Of a stretch of 64,000 nt of DNA, positions 1 through 13,200 are shown piece by piece; positions within the stretch are counted from its first letter, which is position 1; each line of letters begins with the position of its first letter. The position numbers were made by a program, and so were the translations under genes. The stretch spans positions 4,305,345-4,369,344 of the forward strand of contig OU744451.1 in the NCBI GenBank assembly GCA_916610825.1, read 5' to 3'. Source of the DNA: Haliclystus octoradiatus. Its lineage: Eukaryota; Cnidaria; Staurozoa; Stauromedusae; Haliclystidae. Under the pieces are notes generated by a model. The model did no database searches. It saw nothing but the letters and a program-made list of their open reading frames with translations, and was not told where the DNA came from.

Positions 1-987
1 CATTGACGTTAATAGAATATAGTATAAATAGAGAGTAATTTGTAAGTAGTTCAGTGAGTTTTTGGTGTTCTTGAGTGAAGAATAAATTGGGAAAATTATT
101 GATTGTGTGTTAATTGCTACAATACATTCGACAATTTAATGGAATCATAATATGATATATTATTTGCAATGTAATTGTAAATTTTATTCATCAAAAACTG
201 CTTGTATTCATAATTTAAAGCCAGTTTTTCTCTTCAGTAAAATCAATGATTTTGTTCAACTTTCATAAGTCAATAAAATATTGTCTTCCAGAAACAATAT
301 ACCATTATCAAACGATTATCTCAAACTAGAAGATATTCTTTCCTGTTACTTTCCTTTAGCATGAAATTGGGTGCAAAAGAAACATGTAATTTGCCCTTAA
401 AATAGGTGCAAATTTATCGTGTTTTTCCGTTGCAATTTTAGCGCGTAACTGCAGCCAGGTCATCGAGAGGCAACACACATAATGGCCACCGAGAACAATT
501 GAATTCGAAAATACAATGAATTCGACTTTCAGTGCCGTATCTGGTCGTTATAATCTGTGATTCTGTTCTGAGAATCCGTAATAGGAAGACTTTTTAATTC
601 TAAATCTGCAAAGTTTTCACTGCAAATTATTATTTGTCGACATACGCGTATTTACAAAACCACTAAAATATGTTTGGTTTACAAACACGATGCTCAAGAT
701 TATATTATCTTCATATTTAATATATTTTTCATATTTAAAGTGCTCTAAAACAATATATCATTGATAGATAGATTATTTGCTTTCGATACAATCATGATAA
801 AATATAAAAATGGCAAAGAATACTCAAATGTGATCACAACAGTAGTTTATTCATTTATTTGAATTTAAAACGTAATACAACACCACCGCTATTGCTGTGA
901 TACGATTACTAGCCACGGTTACTTAGCAACAGGCAGGAAACAATAAGAAATTCATACAGAAACCCCCTGCAAAACATTCCAAATTCG
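1..987. other. AT-rich intergenic, no feature seen
   Basis: No open frame with exon-like boundaries and no recognisable repeat end. The stretch is AT-rich intergenic sequence. Confidence 0.5.
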
Positions 988-1206
988 AAATGGTACGCCT
1001 CACGAAAGTACGGCGTATATTCCAACTGCTTTTTCAGGCGTACCGATACGGCTGTTTTCAGTTTCGTACGCCTGGATCAGCCGCACTTTCGATTTTGGGT
1101 CGACCCAAAAATAAGTCGGCGTACTTTGCCAGATTATACGCCGTACTTTCAGGCGTGCTGATCCATTTTTGATGGATCGCCTCTCGAAAGTACGGCGTAT
1201 AACCTA
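988..1206. repeat. GC-richer cluster of GTACGCC / GGCGTAC motifs
   Basis: About 220 bp noticeably richer in GC than its surroundings. It holds roughly nine copies of TACGCC or GGCGTA in both orientations. A longer imperfect direct repeat (CTCACGAAAGTACGGCGTAT near 1000 and CTCTCGAAAGTACGGCGTAT near 1182) brackets it. The short open frame at 990-1172 is made of these repeats and is not a gene. It could be a small MITE or a satellite remnant. Confidence 0.5.
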
Positions 1207-1520
1207 GGGGTTAGACACCAGAATGCAGGATACAGGCTTAATTAAACTAGGTTTTTCTTATTTGCTTGGGAGCCCTCCAAAGAGTAAAAGCTGTTGGCTC
1301 CCATGATTCATTTCACAGTAATTTACTCGCATCGCGTGTAACTGGGTACTGGTTATACCAAATCAAGGTTTAACGTTATCGCTTGGTCTATCGCTATATG
1401 CTGTCAACCTTAATTACCATCGATTTATTTATTAATGGAATATCAATAATTTTGTGGGACATCAATACCAGTAGATCGACCTTCGAATCTTCTTTTGGCC
1501 ATTTGATAACTACAGTCAAT

Positions 1521-1606
1521 ATCGCGTAATACATTATCGTACAATACGTTTTATCGCGTAAGACGTTATCGTGCAATACGCTTTATCGCGTAATACGTTA
1601 AATTAT
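1521..1606. repeat. 32-bp tandem repeat, about 2.6 copies
   Basis: Units beginning ATCGCGTAA at 1521, 1553 and 1585 repeat with a 32-bp period and a few substitutions. No coding potential. Confidence 0.8.
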
Positions 1607-2189
1607 TATGTCTCCGTTGTGAGATTTGACGCAACAGAGAAATAACGAAAACAAAAGAATCAAAGACCATGAAGCTCACATGCCGCATTTCCTCAAAATG
1701 ATATTAAGAAGGCTTTGACCAGTAAATCATGAAATATAAATTGGAATTTTGAAGGTTTACAATAAAATTTAATCAAAATAAAAAAATAGGGAATTGTTTA
1801 GCATATTTTGATGAACAATTTTATGTGATTTTTAAGTTGCCCAGGGGTGATTTGACAAACAGATTGTGACCACCTGCGCGCGCATGTGCCGTAACATATC
1901 CAAAGCGGTCAATCTGCTCTGATTGTGCGGGCAAAGCCTAACACGCAAGTTATCTGAATAAAATGGCGATCAGAAGCAGACGCAAAACGAAGGAAACCTC
2001 TGACTTATATTAATACATTACACTTTATATTTCTTCATGAAAAATGGAACACTTGATTACACTTCACCATAACAAATTTACGATTAACGGGATTTGGAAA
2101 AACTTTTATTATCAAGTCAAATATTCGACGGCATTATAAATCTTAATTGCCGAATGTCATTATTATTTGATTATTCTATGGTTCTAGAC

Positions 2190-2881
2190 CATAGACTTAT
2201 TAGAACATCTAGACCGCTAACTTCTGACGTCATCCATTAACAAGCCCCAAAATTGAATGACCGCCAAAATTTCTCGAAATTTCGAAAAACGCAAAGAATA
2301 TCCGCCATGTTGGATTCACCAGGTTTTCAAAAGTCCTTTAAAATATTAGGAAACAAGCAAATGGAGTGAAGGAAATAAGGTATTGTGAGCGCATTGGAAG
2401 ACGAATCGTCATCAAAATTTCAATCATTTGAAGATCATAAATTTGTCTAGACAATGGATGTGCTCAATCCGATTGGGGACATGATTAGCAGCTACGTAAA
2501 TGAATTAACAGGTATTAATTAGCTGAACACGCAATTTTGTAACATTTGAATAGATTATTACACTTCAATTTGTATGAATAATCACGCTATCATAATTATC
2601 TATTGATTCAGATACTTTGAAATATGTTTACATCATTAATTGAATTTTAAATATATTTACATCGATATCTCTGAAAGTAGTTCGCTCTACTTTTTCGCTA
2701 ATCTCTCGGTTACCAATCGGATTGAACACATTCATTGTCTAGCAAAATCTATGATCTTCAAATTATTGAAATTTGATGACGATCGGTATTCAATTGCGCT
2801 CACAATAGCTTATTACCCTCACTCCATTTGTTAGTTTCCTAATATTTTAAATGGCGGTCTAGATGTTCTAATAAGTCTATG
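2190..2881. mobile_element. 692-bp inverted-repeat DNA transposon inserted in the left foldback arm
   Basis: Perfect 28-bp terminal inverted repeats (2190-2217 and 2854-2881; ends CATAGACTTATTAG...) with TTCTAGAC duplicated at 2182-2189 and 2882-2889. The right foldback arm (around 6448-6455) holds the uninterrupted site. The arms continue as an imperfect inverted repeat for about 270 bp each. No transposase is encoded. An 8-bp duplication and a CA start fit hAT or P superfamilies. Confidence 0.9.
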
Positions 2882-3289
2882 TTCTAGACACACTGTAGTC
2901 GAGAATTTATATCGCTAAAAAGGTAAGCACATAATAAACTATGACTTATCTAAGTTTGAAACTGTTGACGTCATTTGATAATGCTTCAACAAACAGCAGC
3001 TCAATATTTATTTCGCAAAAACACGACAGTCGAGTTCAACGAAGTCTAGAATACCTTCTATAGCCTACGTTGGCAATAAAAACTGCCTGGTTCTTCTAAA
3101 AGCGCACACTATTTAATGTCAAAATGGTTGCACATTAAAAATAAATAATAAACTAATATGATCCCAAATTTGACTATAATTTCTTGACTCGTTTATATCA
3201 AAGTTATTTAGTTTGCAAAATACAAAATATACTATACTCTTTCCGCTTTGTTGACCAAGTCTCAAAGCCATCTTTTACTTTTTGAACTA

Positions 3290-4091
3290 TAAGGTCTCTC
3301 AAATCAAATAAGGTATGTCGATGACTATATATCACTCAACGTCTATTTTATGCGTAGACATGTATCGACGTAAATTAATAAAATTTCATGAAAAAGTATC
3401 AAGTTTAATATGCTTAGATATAACCATCCAAGTTGACAAAGGTTTTTTTGGGGGAGGGGGAGTCAAAATGCCGATCTTAGTCTCTCCAAATAAATTGAGA
3501 CATGCAGATGACTATCACTAGACGTTAATCTTAGACATGTATCGAAGTAAATCCAAAAATTTCGTAAAAATATATTGAGTAATTATTCAGATAAAGCCAT
3601 TTCAGTTGACAAAGGGGGCATTGGGGTTTATCAAAATGCCGGGTTTTCACTTTCTTCAACTTCCAGGTCGTTCAAAATAAATTGACACAAGCAGATGACT
3701 AGATCTCCCTAGACAGTACTTATATTATATTTATATTAAAAAATATCTGGTTTATATTTTGATAGAGCCATTTAAGTTGACAAAGGGGGCATTTGAAGTT
3801 TTTCAAAAAGCCGGGTTTCCACTTTCTCCAACTTCTAGGTCCCTCAAATTAAAACAAAGGGTGCCCATGATTACATATAATTTGAGATTACTCTTTGACA
3901 TGTATCGAAGTAAGTTCAAAACATTTCTTGACAAAATATCAAGCTTATATTTAGATAGAGCCACTTAAGTTGACAAAGGGTGCATTTCGGGTTTTTTAAA
4001 GCTGGGTTTACACTTTCTCCAACTTCTAGGTCCCTCAAATTAAAACGAGGGATGCCGATAACTAGACATCATTAGAGATTACTCTTAGATT
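3290..4091. repeat. Tandem ~170-200-bp units of the left foldback arm
   Basis: At least four diverged units, each carrying AGTTGACAAAGG, a G-rich run, CTCCAACTTCTAGGTC-like sequence and a GACATGTATCGAAGTAA-like block, start near 3290, 3490, 3679 and 3849, with a partial fifth at 4039. Short open frames here are repeat-derived. Confidence 0.85.
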
Positions 4092-4199
4092 ACTAATTTT
4101 ATTACACAATACATAAAATACAACGGTTGGACTGTGCATCTGCTGTTTTAAGTACACATCACCTCGATTTGTTGTTTGTCAGCTGTTTTGGCCTTCTAC

Positions 4200-5033
4200 T
4201 AGGGATGCGAATCGACAGTCAAAACGGTAATCGAATATTCGACAATGCACTATTCGATTCGAATCAAATAATAATCGAAATCTCTTGTTCTATTGTTGCC
4301 ATTCAAGTAGACAATGAAAACACGAACAACACCTTTTCCACGACTGCAAGAAATGTGTTGAAAACATCAAGTTCAATTAAAACTATCTTTACATAGATTT
4401 TTAAAGATTTTGAACACATAAATACAACAGTATTTCGCTCAGTTTGCTTCGACATTAGTTTACAGAATTCATGTTATTCAACGCGCTTCATGTTTCAGCA
4501 CGTCTGTTCGATCAATTAAATGTCATAGCAACAGAATCTGAAATAGAACTATTGGCACGTAACTTGAGACTTTCTTTGTTAATTAGGTAAATAGGGGGAG
4601 TTCCGTAGACCATCAAAACACGCAAAAGACGTCGCTTTGAATGATTTGTCGCGTGTTTGTTTCGTATTTTATATTGGCGAAAAGAGCATTTGATTTTGAG
4701 GAAACTTTATCCAAGAAAAGTTGCTTTATATTTTGAAACAAGCATATTTAGAATTAATTTAAATAATCGAATATTCATTTTACTAGTCGAATAATCGATA
4801 CAGTCAAACCTGTTATAGCGGTCACCTTTATACAGCGGCCACCTGTCTATGGTGGTCACTCTTCCAATGTCTAAATAGCATTTTCTATTGAATCAAACCT
4901 GTATATAAAGGCCAACTGTCTATAGTGGTCAATTTATCTACCTCTCGTAGCTGGCCGTTATATTCAGGTTTCACTGTATTTCATTGATATTCGATAATTA
5001 ATCGATTAGGTCGATATTCGATTCGCATCCCTA
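4200..5033. mobile_element. 834-bp non-autonomous hAT-like element in the foldback spacer
   Basis: Terminal inverted repeats TAGGGATGCGAATCGA / TCGATTCGCATCCCTA are flanked by a perfect 8-bp duplication CCTTCTAC (4192-4199 and 5034-5041), the hAT hallmark. The subterminal regions are rich in AATCGAATATTCG-like motifs. The core (about 4430-4700) matches the core of the element at 50495-51359. No transposase frame. Confidence 0.9.
4801..4976. mobile_element. 176-bp mariner-type MITE nested in the hAT element
   Basis: Ends CAGTCAAACCTG and CAGGTTTCACTG (11 of 12 complementary) are flanked by TA on each side. The inside has the ATAGCGGTCA / ACAGCGGCCACCTGT phrases also found in eroded copies near 9745, 40370, 46670 and 56750. 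This is the innermost of four nesting levels. Confidence 0.8.
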
Positions 5034-5154
5034 CCTTCTACGACGACGGAATTATCAATTTGAAATACCTGTAGTTCATTTTAATAGCAAAGATATTCAT
5101 GTGTTTAGTGTTACGTTGTTTTAATGTTCTAACAATCTCATTTGTTCGTCAAAT

Positions 5155-6060
5155 TTGTTCGTTGAAATTACTTTGATACTTGTCAAAGAGCAATCTCTAA
5201 TGATATCTAATCATCGACACCCCTCGTTTAATTTGAGGAACCTACAAGTTGGAGAAACAGTCAACCCAGCTTTTTGGAAGGACCTAGAAGTTGGAGAAAA
5301 AGTAAACCCTGGCTTTTTGAATCAACCCAAATGCCCCCTTTGTCAACTTAAATGGCTCTATCTAAATATAAACTTGATATTTTGTCAAGAAATGTTTTGA
5401 ATTTACTTCGATACGTGTCAAAGAGTAATCTCTAATGATATCTAATCATGGGCACTTTTTGTTTTAATTTGAGGGACCTAGAAGTTGGAGAAAGTGGAAA
5501 CCCGGCTTTTTGAAAAACTCCAAATGCCCCCTTTGTCAACTTAAATGGCTCTATCAAAATATAAACTAGATATTTTTTAATATAAATATAAATAAGTACT
5601 GTCTAGGGAGATCTAGTCATCTGCTTGTGTCAATTTGTTTTGAAAGACCTGGAAGTTGCGAAAGTGAAAACCCGGCATTTTGATAAACCCCAAATGCCCC
5701 CTTTGTCAACTCAAATGGCTTTATCTGAATATTTACTCAATATATTTTCACAAATTTTTTTGGATTTACTTCGATACATGTCTAAGATTAACATCTAGTG
5801 ATATATGTAGTCATCTGCGTGTCTCATTTTATTTGAGAGGCCTACAAGTTGAAGTAAGTGAATGACCGGCATTTTGACTCCCCCTCCCCCAAGAAAACCT
5901 TTGTCAACTTGGATGGTTATATCTAAGCATATTAAACTTGATACTTTTTCATGAAATTTTATTAATTTACGTCGATACATGTCTACGCATAAAATAGACG
6001 TTGAGTGATATATAGTCATCGACATACCTTATTTGATTTGAGAGACCTTATAGTTCAAAA
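5155..6060. repeat. Tandem units of the right foldback arm
   Basis: Reverse-complement counterpart of 3290-4091 with the same unit structure. The minus-strand frame at 5795-6025 is the mirror of the plus-strand frame at 3315-3521, as expected for the two arms. Confidence 0.85.
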
Positions 6061-6838
6061 AGTAAAAGATGGCTTTGAGACTTGGTCAACAAAGCGGAAA
6101 GAGTATAGTATATTTCGTATTTTGCAAACTAAATAACTTTGATATAAACGAGTCAAGAAATTATAGTCAAATTTAGAATCATATTAGTTTATTATTTATT
6201 TTAAATGGGCAACCATTTTGAGATAAATTAGTGTGCGCTTTTAGTAGAACCAGGCAGTTTTTATTGCCAACGTAGGCTATAGAAGTTATTCTAGACTTCG
6301 TTGAACTCGACTGCCGTGTTTTTGCGAAATAAATATTGAACTGCTGTTTGTTGAAGCATTATCAAATGACGTCAACAGTTTCAAACTTAGATAAGTCATA
6401 GTTTATTATGTGCTTACCTATTTAGCGATATAGATTCTCGACTACAGTGTGTCTAGAACCATTGAATAATCAAATAATAATGACATTCAGAAATTAAGAT
6501 TTATAATGCCGTCGAATATTTGACTTGATAATAAAAGTTTTTCCAAATCCCGTTAATCGTAAATTTGTTATTGTGAAGTGTAATCAAGTGTTTCATTTTT
6601 CATGAAGAAATATAAAGTGTAATGTAAATATAAGTCAGAGGTTTCCTTCGTTTTACGTCTGCTTCTGATCGCCATTTTGTTCAGATAACTTGCGTGTTAC
6701 GCTTTGCCCGCACAATCAGAGCACAATGACCGCTTTGGATATGTTACGGCACATGCGCGCGCAGGTGGTCACAACTTCTATCTGTTTGTCAAATCGCTGC
6801 CCGGGGAAACATGCCGTTTTAGTTTTGTAGCGCTCGGT

Positions 6839-7263
6839 CTATCCGACTTTACACAACAAAAACATCATAAATAAGGACATGATCTCTCAATTACTTGAAC
6901 ATTTTTATGTCACTAGTCAAGCTGTTATCTAGTCATCTTGGAATGCTGATGATCACCTTCTTAATTACATTGTAAATCCTGTCCAAAAATATTTAATATA
7001 TTCCATTTATATAAACACCTCAAGTGATATGAGCTAATGATGATGATAGAAATTTCTAGCTAAAGTTAAATAATTAATATTCGAAGAGACAGTTTTCAAT
7101 AGAAATCAATATTTTTCGTTGTGATGTTCATCGTTGCTATTAACAAAATCTTATGTTTGAATATTAAATATTTGTATGTGTTTTATTTTTTTACCATTCA
7201 AACTTTGTTGAAATATTGCTAAAGCAACTATCCTAGATTTTGTCCGAAATACAATTTATCACA
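6839..7263. other. Upstream region of the lectin gene
   Basis: AT-rich, with no repeat end or motif that I can assign. It should hold the promoter and 5' UTR of the gene at 7264, but no clear TATA box or initiator stands out. Confidence 0.4.
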
Positions 7264-10200
7264 ATGAATAAAGGATTCAAAGGAGATCTAATAAATGTGT
7301 TTACTATTGGATGTTTAATAGCATTTATTGATGCTCATTCAAAATACGCACTTGTTGCTGAGCCAAAGATAGATGGTAAAGAATTGAAATCGTCCAATGT
7401 GATCAATGTTTTTGAATGCGCAAGACTTTGTGATGATGAGAATTGCTGCAACAGTTTTTCAATTGAAGACGCAATTTTACCATATCTGATGTCTAAATGC
7501 ATCTTATATCATCTCTGGTTTATGTCTGCTAATGTTCCTTCAGCAGGCGGTGGATATCGTCGCTTTTATCAACAAGTAAGTAAGATATTTGTATAAACTT
7601 TAGCCCTTTAGTCCTCTATATATATACCTACAGAGGATGATCTGCCACGTGAATTCTTTCCGATAAATTCAGTTAGTTGAAGAGGAATGTCAAGTAATTA
7701 ATTTGATGACTTCACTTTAGTCAGAACCGGATGCGTGACCGTAAATTGCAAGCAGCTTTTTTTCTGTATATGTAGAGTGATTTAATAGGATTAATATACT
7801 GTGATTTATCAGTACCGTAACTATATCTGGCGTAACTTTATTGCTAAGTTAAGGTAAATTTATATTTGCAAGTAATACATTTTTTCGGTGCCATGTTGGC
7901 CTGAAATTTCTACACGCGGTCCTGATCAAATACGAAGTTGAGGATTACTTCTCTGACCATGAATAAATGCGATGAGAATATGAACAAAGATTGGTTCCTT
8001 CTTACAGGTATAAGTGTTCCTACTTTCATTTCAAGAAAGGAAATGTATCACAATATCCCTTCGCTAACGAAGTAAGGAGGCACATAGAATTCGGATTATC
8101 TCTAAATTCAGAATTATAAAATTGTAAAACGTTGTCTTGCTGATCAGACATAGTGCTTAATGCCATATATAATTAGCAGAGCTTAGATAATAATAATAGA
8201 CAGATAATCAGACAGTCATATTTTTGCTACTTCAAACTTCACGCCATTGCCTGATGATCGCTCCGGCGTGAAACTTGAAGTAGCAAATATGATTGTCTGA
8301 TTCTCTGCATATTATTATTAACTGCAGAATTATATTGATTATGGTCGATGCAAGCGAGTCATAAAGGACAATGTAATTGTGATTTAAGAAAATAAAATAA
8401 ATAGCTGAACGCCACGAACGACCAAAGGCAACTGTCCGCATATGACTTCTGAACACTCCAATACACGTCAATTACCGCTGACCTGCGATACCGAAATCAG
8501 CTAGCATGATTCACAAGTTCACGCACATTCATTTACATCACAGGAGGAAAAACATGCATAAACACGAATACAAATATTATGGCTTTTAAAAGATTGATTT
8601 AGGCTTACCGGTTCAATATTGCCACATTGGGTTTTATGACAATATAATTGTTATCTCTGCTAACACACATCTCTCTTTTCAGGTTACTTCTTTCCAAACA
8701 TCAAGACACCTCCCTGAAACTGGTAAATATTTTATATTTTATTGATGTTTTCGGCGTGTGTTGCAGTAAGCGATTTTCCATGTTTCCCGGCTCCATTTTT
8801 TCCATCATGATTTTTACCTTCGTTAAGTGAGGTATTAGGAGGATTAGCTCAGATGGCAGAGCAACCGAACTTCAGATCGGATCATATCTGATCGACAGTG
8901 GTTCAAGTCCTCCTAAGGTCAACTCAGCCTTGACTTTATTTGAAACATCAAATGAGTACCATCTGAGGATGGCGAATGGAATGGTCCAGAGGGAATTGCA
9001 TTGTGAGTAGCTGCGGCGCATCGTTGCGCATTGACAATCGAGACCTATCTACCATGAAATCTGTTGAAATTGATCTACAGTGTCGCGGCTGAGATCAACA
9101 AAGAGCATTTAAAATCATTGCTCTCAGCGAAAAAAGCCACTCATCTAGAAATAGAGGAGTGGTACGGGCAAAAGAAGTTAGTTTAATCTAAAATCTGACT
9201 GCTTTATTGCAAAAGTCAGCTGTGGGCAACGGTTTCTCAATTTATTCAACTCTTTGAAAATGGCTGCATATGTTAGCCTAACCCAGCTCCATAAGGCCCA
9301 CTATGGACTATTCCACTACTCTGAATCCTAACACGAGGCTCAACCACAGAGTTTTGCCAGATTTTTTGAGGTCAATTATTCGAAGCATGCATATTTTTTT
9401 GGTTACATTTTAATTATGGTTTCACCCGTGGAATTGTTGGCATTTATGTCAGGTAGCATACCGCTATAGTCCTGGACAAACGATGGCAATTTTTACACAA
9501 AGGACTCGTTTTCATCTGACGTGTATTTGTTAATGTTTGCGTTTTCTAAGTTTTGAATCAGTCATGTTAAGAGCCTCTAAACAGACCCGACCTTCGACAA
9601 AAGACTTTTCTAGTCAGATGGTCTTGACTGAAGCTTAATAGAAAACCTTGGAATATCCACAACATTGAGAGCGTTCGATAAATTTTGAACGACACGAGAA
9701 GAGAATCTATAAGATAATCGCTTTGACGTAGCCCCAGCAAAGCGCGCAAAGGGCCTATACAGCGGCCACCTGTATATACTGTAGTAATCACTCGGGGAAT
9801 GTCTCATGTAATATTTTCTATGAATCAACCCTGCATATAAAGGTCACCTGCATATAATACTTAATTTATCTACTTCTCATAACTGGCTGTTATATACAGA
9901 TCTTACTGTAACATAAAAAAGAAGAAGATCAGTAGCATTCTCTCCAATCATAATGGTGTCACAGGATTTTGAGCTCTTTATAGCTTTTGAAACAAAAAGG
10001 AGATCAGCATAATTTGCTGAAAATAAAACGCTACAATCATTCAATGACAAAACTTTTCCGACTAGCTTTATAAAATTACCTTTACTGTTAGAGTTTGATA
10101 AAAAAATCCTTCTTCTACTATTTGAGAATGCAATATCTGGGCAACTTTTCTTATTTCTACGGAGATGGGTGTTATCTTTTGTTGACGCAGTTTGGTATCC

Positions 10201-13200
10201 ATCAAATACTACAATATGAGTAACATACCTGCGTTTGATAAAATCAGAATACACTTTAAAAATATCCTCATAAGTTCCAGAACCACTTGACCATTGAGTA
10301 CGATAGAAAAGAGATCCTCCGGTAATATTGAAAGCAAATAATAAAGTGGATGCTTTGTTTCCCTTTTCTTGTAGAAATAAATTTGGTTAATCTCCCATGC
10401 GTCCAGGCTGCAACCTACGGCACAAGGTATTGCAATATCGGAATTGACAACAACCAGGATGGACATTATTTATCAGATACTGGTTACGTATGTAATGACC
10501 CCTGGTGGCAAGTAAACTTACAACGGAAACGAACTGTTACTAAAGAAATAGTTTATGGAAGAACTGATGGACACATTGCTTTTTTTAAAAACGTCACAAT
10601 ACAATTGCAAAACCAGCCAATGCCGGACAAGACCTGTGCACAAATGTAAGTGACGGACATGATTTCTATCTATGAATATTGATAATATGTCATGCAATCC
10701 TAACCTATATCTATGAATGTCAGCGTCAAATGTTAGATATTTGAGTAAACTTCCTATTTTTACGAAACTATGGCACTAGGTTTTTCCATAGAGCTAGATC
10801 ATAAGAGTTAATCAAGATTGTCAATACTTTTTTGCTGTAAAAAGTTTGTATAACAATCAATCAATCAATCAAGTCTCATTATCATAAACCATGGTTTGAC
10901 GGTGAATGTAAATCTCACAAGAATTTTGTATTATCCTTATTCGATAAAATAATGCGTGGTTCAAATGACATCTTACGTACAATATAAAACAGTACCATAA
11001 GTTATTACATTATAAAAAACCACAATACGAAGAAAAATTATTAATCAAAACAATTGAAATATCTCAGAAAAAGTCATGGTTTCTATTCAAGAAATCTAAA
11101 ATAAGACAACCTCTATCTATACCATTGGATATCTTAGAAAACCATTTCCAAAAGCTACTTAATCCATCAGGTAAAACGACTCTTCTTGATCATACATCTC
11201 GTGACTTCTCCTCTGATAATTGGTACAGTTCATTATTTGAGGAGGAAGAAGTCTTTGATGCGATTTTGTAAACTTCAGATCATAAGCTACTGGATTAGAT
11301 AATATTACAAATGAACATTTGAAGTTTTCAATTGAACAACTACTTCTATTGCGGACCATGCTTTTTAATTTATGTCTGAATCTTGGTAAGATCCCACAGC
11401 GCTGGTGTTGCAGCATAGTTAAGCTTCTGTACAAAGGTAAAGGTCTAAAAATAGATCCAAATAATTATCGTGGTATATCTCTTTTATGCTGTCCTCTCAA
11501 AGTACTTACTACACTTCTCAATCGTCGTTTTAAAGACAATATATTTCACTTGTTCCAACTGAACAATTTGGCTTCCAAGAGAACAAAGGTACTATACAAC
11601 CTTTAAATATTTTAATAAATGATATTTTTAACCAATTTTCTCAATCCAAAGGGAAGCGGCACATGTACTCTTGCTTTATAGACTTTACCAAAGCTTTTGA
11701 AAATGTCAACCGTTTTAAGTTGATCACAAAATTGAAACAAGATTTTGATGTGAATGGTTTGATTTTACGTTTAATTTCTGCATTATTAAATCTTAAAATC
11801 TCTATTAAATGTGGCAATATTGAACCGGTAAGCCTAAATTAATTAAAATTAATTTCTGCAAGATAATCATATTTCTATTGACGATGGTTTCAATTATTCA
11901 AAATCAATTGAGCAAAATCATGGTGTTGTCCAAGGAGATTGCCTTTCATTGCCAACGTTGTTTATTTTATTTATTGCTGTTCTTGCTACACAGTTGAGAA
12001 CTACTTGTACCGATTTTTACTTAAATTTTTATTTCATGCCGATGATTTAGTTTTGTATTCTTCTAGCAAAGAGTCCTTACAGAGCGGACTCAATGTTTTA
12101 TTTAATTGATGTAGTGAAAACCAGCTATTTGTAAACCTCAAACAAAATAGTTTGAAAAGCAAAATAGTAAAGTTTAGAAAATGAGATGCACTCAAGAAAA
12201 CAGATATCATTATTTATGGAAATGAAATCGTGGAATTTGTCAAGTCTAATGATTACATTGGTGTATGCGTACAACAAACATTGACATTCACACAATATAT
12301 ATCAAATATATTTAACAAATCTATGGTAACTATCGGTGCCTTGCAAAGCCTCCCAAGAGTGTCATTGACAACAGCTTCATTGTTTTAATATATGAAAGTT
12401 TATACTTTTTAATTATGTATCAAAGAACGCAATGTCGTTTTTTACCTCCCAAAATCAAGAGTTAATACATAAATGATATACATACAAAATTAACTATAAA
12501 GTGACAAAGATAAACGAGGATATATTAGTAAATATTAATTATAGTACAGCTGTATTGGTATTTGGTTGGTTGCTATTGATGTAAATGATTAAGTTCATGA
12601 ATGCACTCCACAGGGCGTTCCCAAAGGTCAATTGGTTTCAGAGATGTGGGATGTGCTTGACAGTCAAATAATTGAAGAACATCATGAGGACTTTCGAGGC
12701 AATCGTTGCAGCGATTAGTTATACTTGGGTCAATTTTTGGCTATGTAGTTGTTAAGGAGGTGGCAATGACCAGATCGGAGTTGAGCCAGCATGGTGCGCT
12801 GTGGTCTAGTGAGTGATAGTTCCTCAATGCTGATTGGTGGTGGAGGCTGCTGTAATACTTTGTTAGGTCTTTGAGATTCGATGGCTTGTTGAACAAAATG
12901 AGTGATTCTTAGTGACAACATGAGTATGGATCTTTTTCATACTTTCGTTGACGTTTGAAGCCAGAAGGGGTCTGACAAATTCAATGTATTTCATATGCAG
13001 CGTTAGTTTTTTTTTTTCTTGGTGGTGGATTGTCAGTGGTAATATCGTGGCAAGGGTGGTTAATGTTCACACATTTTGCCAAGTATTGAGCAGATAAGAG
13101 ATTTAAATTATCCAGAAACAGAGATAAGTTTCGTTTCTTGATGGATGTGATCAATAGAAGACATCACGTGACAACCATTGACTACGCGAAGAGCTGTGTT

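Larger units (their letters stand above)
1847..6797. mobile_element. Foldback DNA transposon with very long inverted arms
   Basis: Two inverted arms run 1847-~4091 and ~5155-6797. Aligned unique parts look about 95% identical by eye. The outer ends start GTGATTTGACAAACAG (left) and GCGATTTGACAAACAG (right, reverse complement). They are flanked by TGCCCAGGG (1838-1846) and TGCCCGGGG (6798-6806), a 9-bp target duplication with one mismatch. The inner part of each arm is built of ~170-200-bp tandem units. Without its two later insertions it would be about 3.4 kb. No transposase frame is present, so it is non-autonomous. A 9-bp duplication with long, internally repeated arms recalls Drosophila FB-type foldback elements or Mutator-like elements; the superfamily is inferred. 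Confidence 0.85.
1655..6838. mobile_element. Mariner-type MITE split by the foldback element (pieces 1655-1846 and 6798-6838)
   Basis: The sequence just outside the 4,951-bp foldback on both sides matches, in reverse complement, the intact MITE copy at 24006-24285. The left piece carries the inner part up to TTGCCC, and the right piece carries the end ...GCGCTCGGTCTA. The MITE was therefore present first and was interrupted by the foldback. Confidence 0.7.

Noticed and set aside
3290..4091. CRISPR-like spaced repeats
   Set aside because: Units are 170-200 bp, diverged along their whole length and part of a foldback arm; no short identical repeats with unique spacers, in an animal genome.
3315..6025. 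Pair of similar 68- and 76-codon proteins on opposite strands
   Set aside because: They are the two mirror arms of the foldback element translated.
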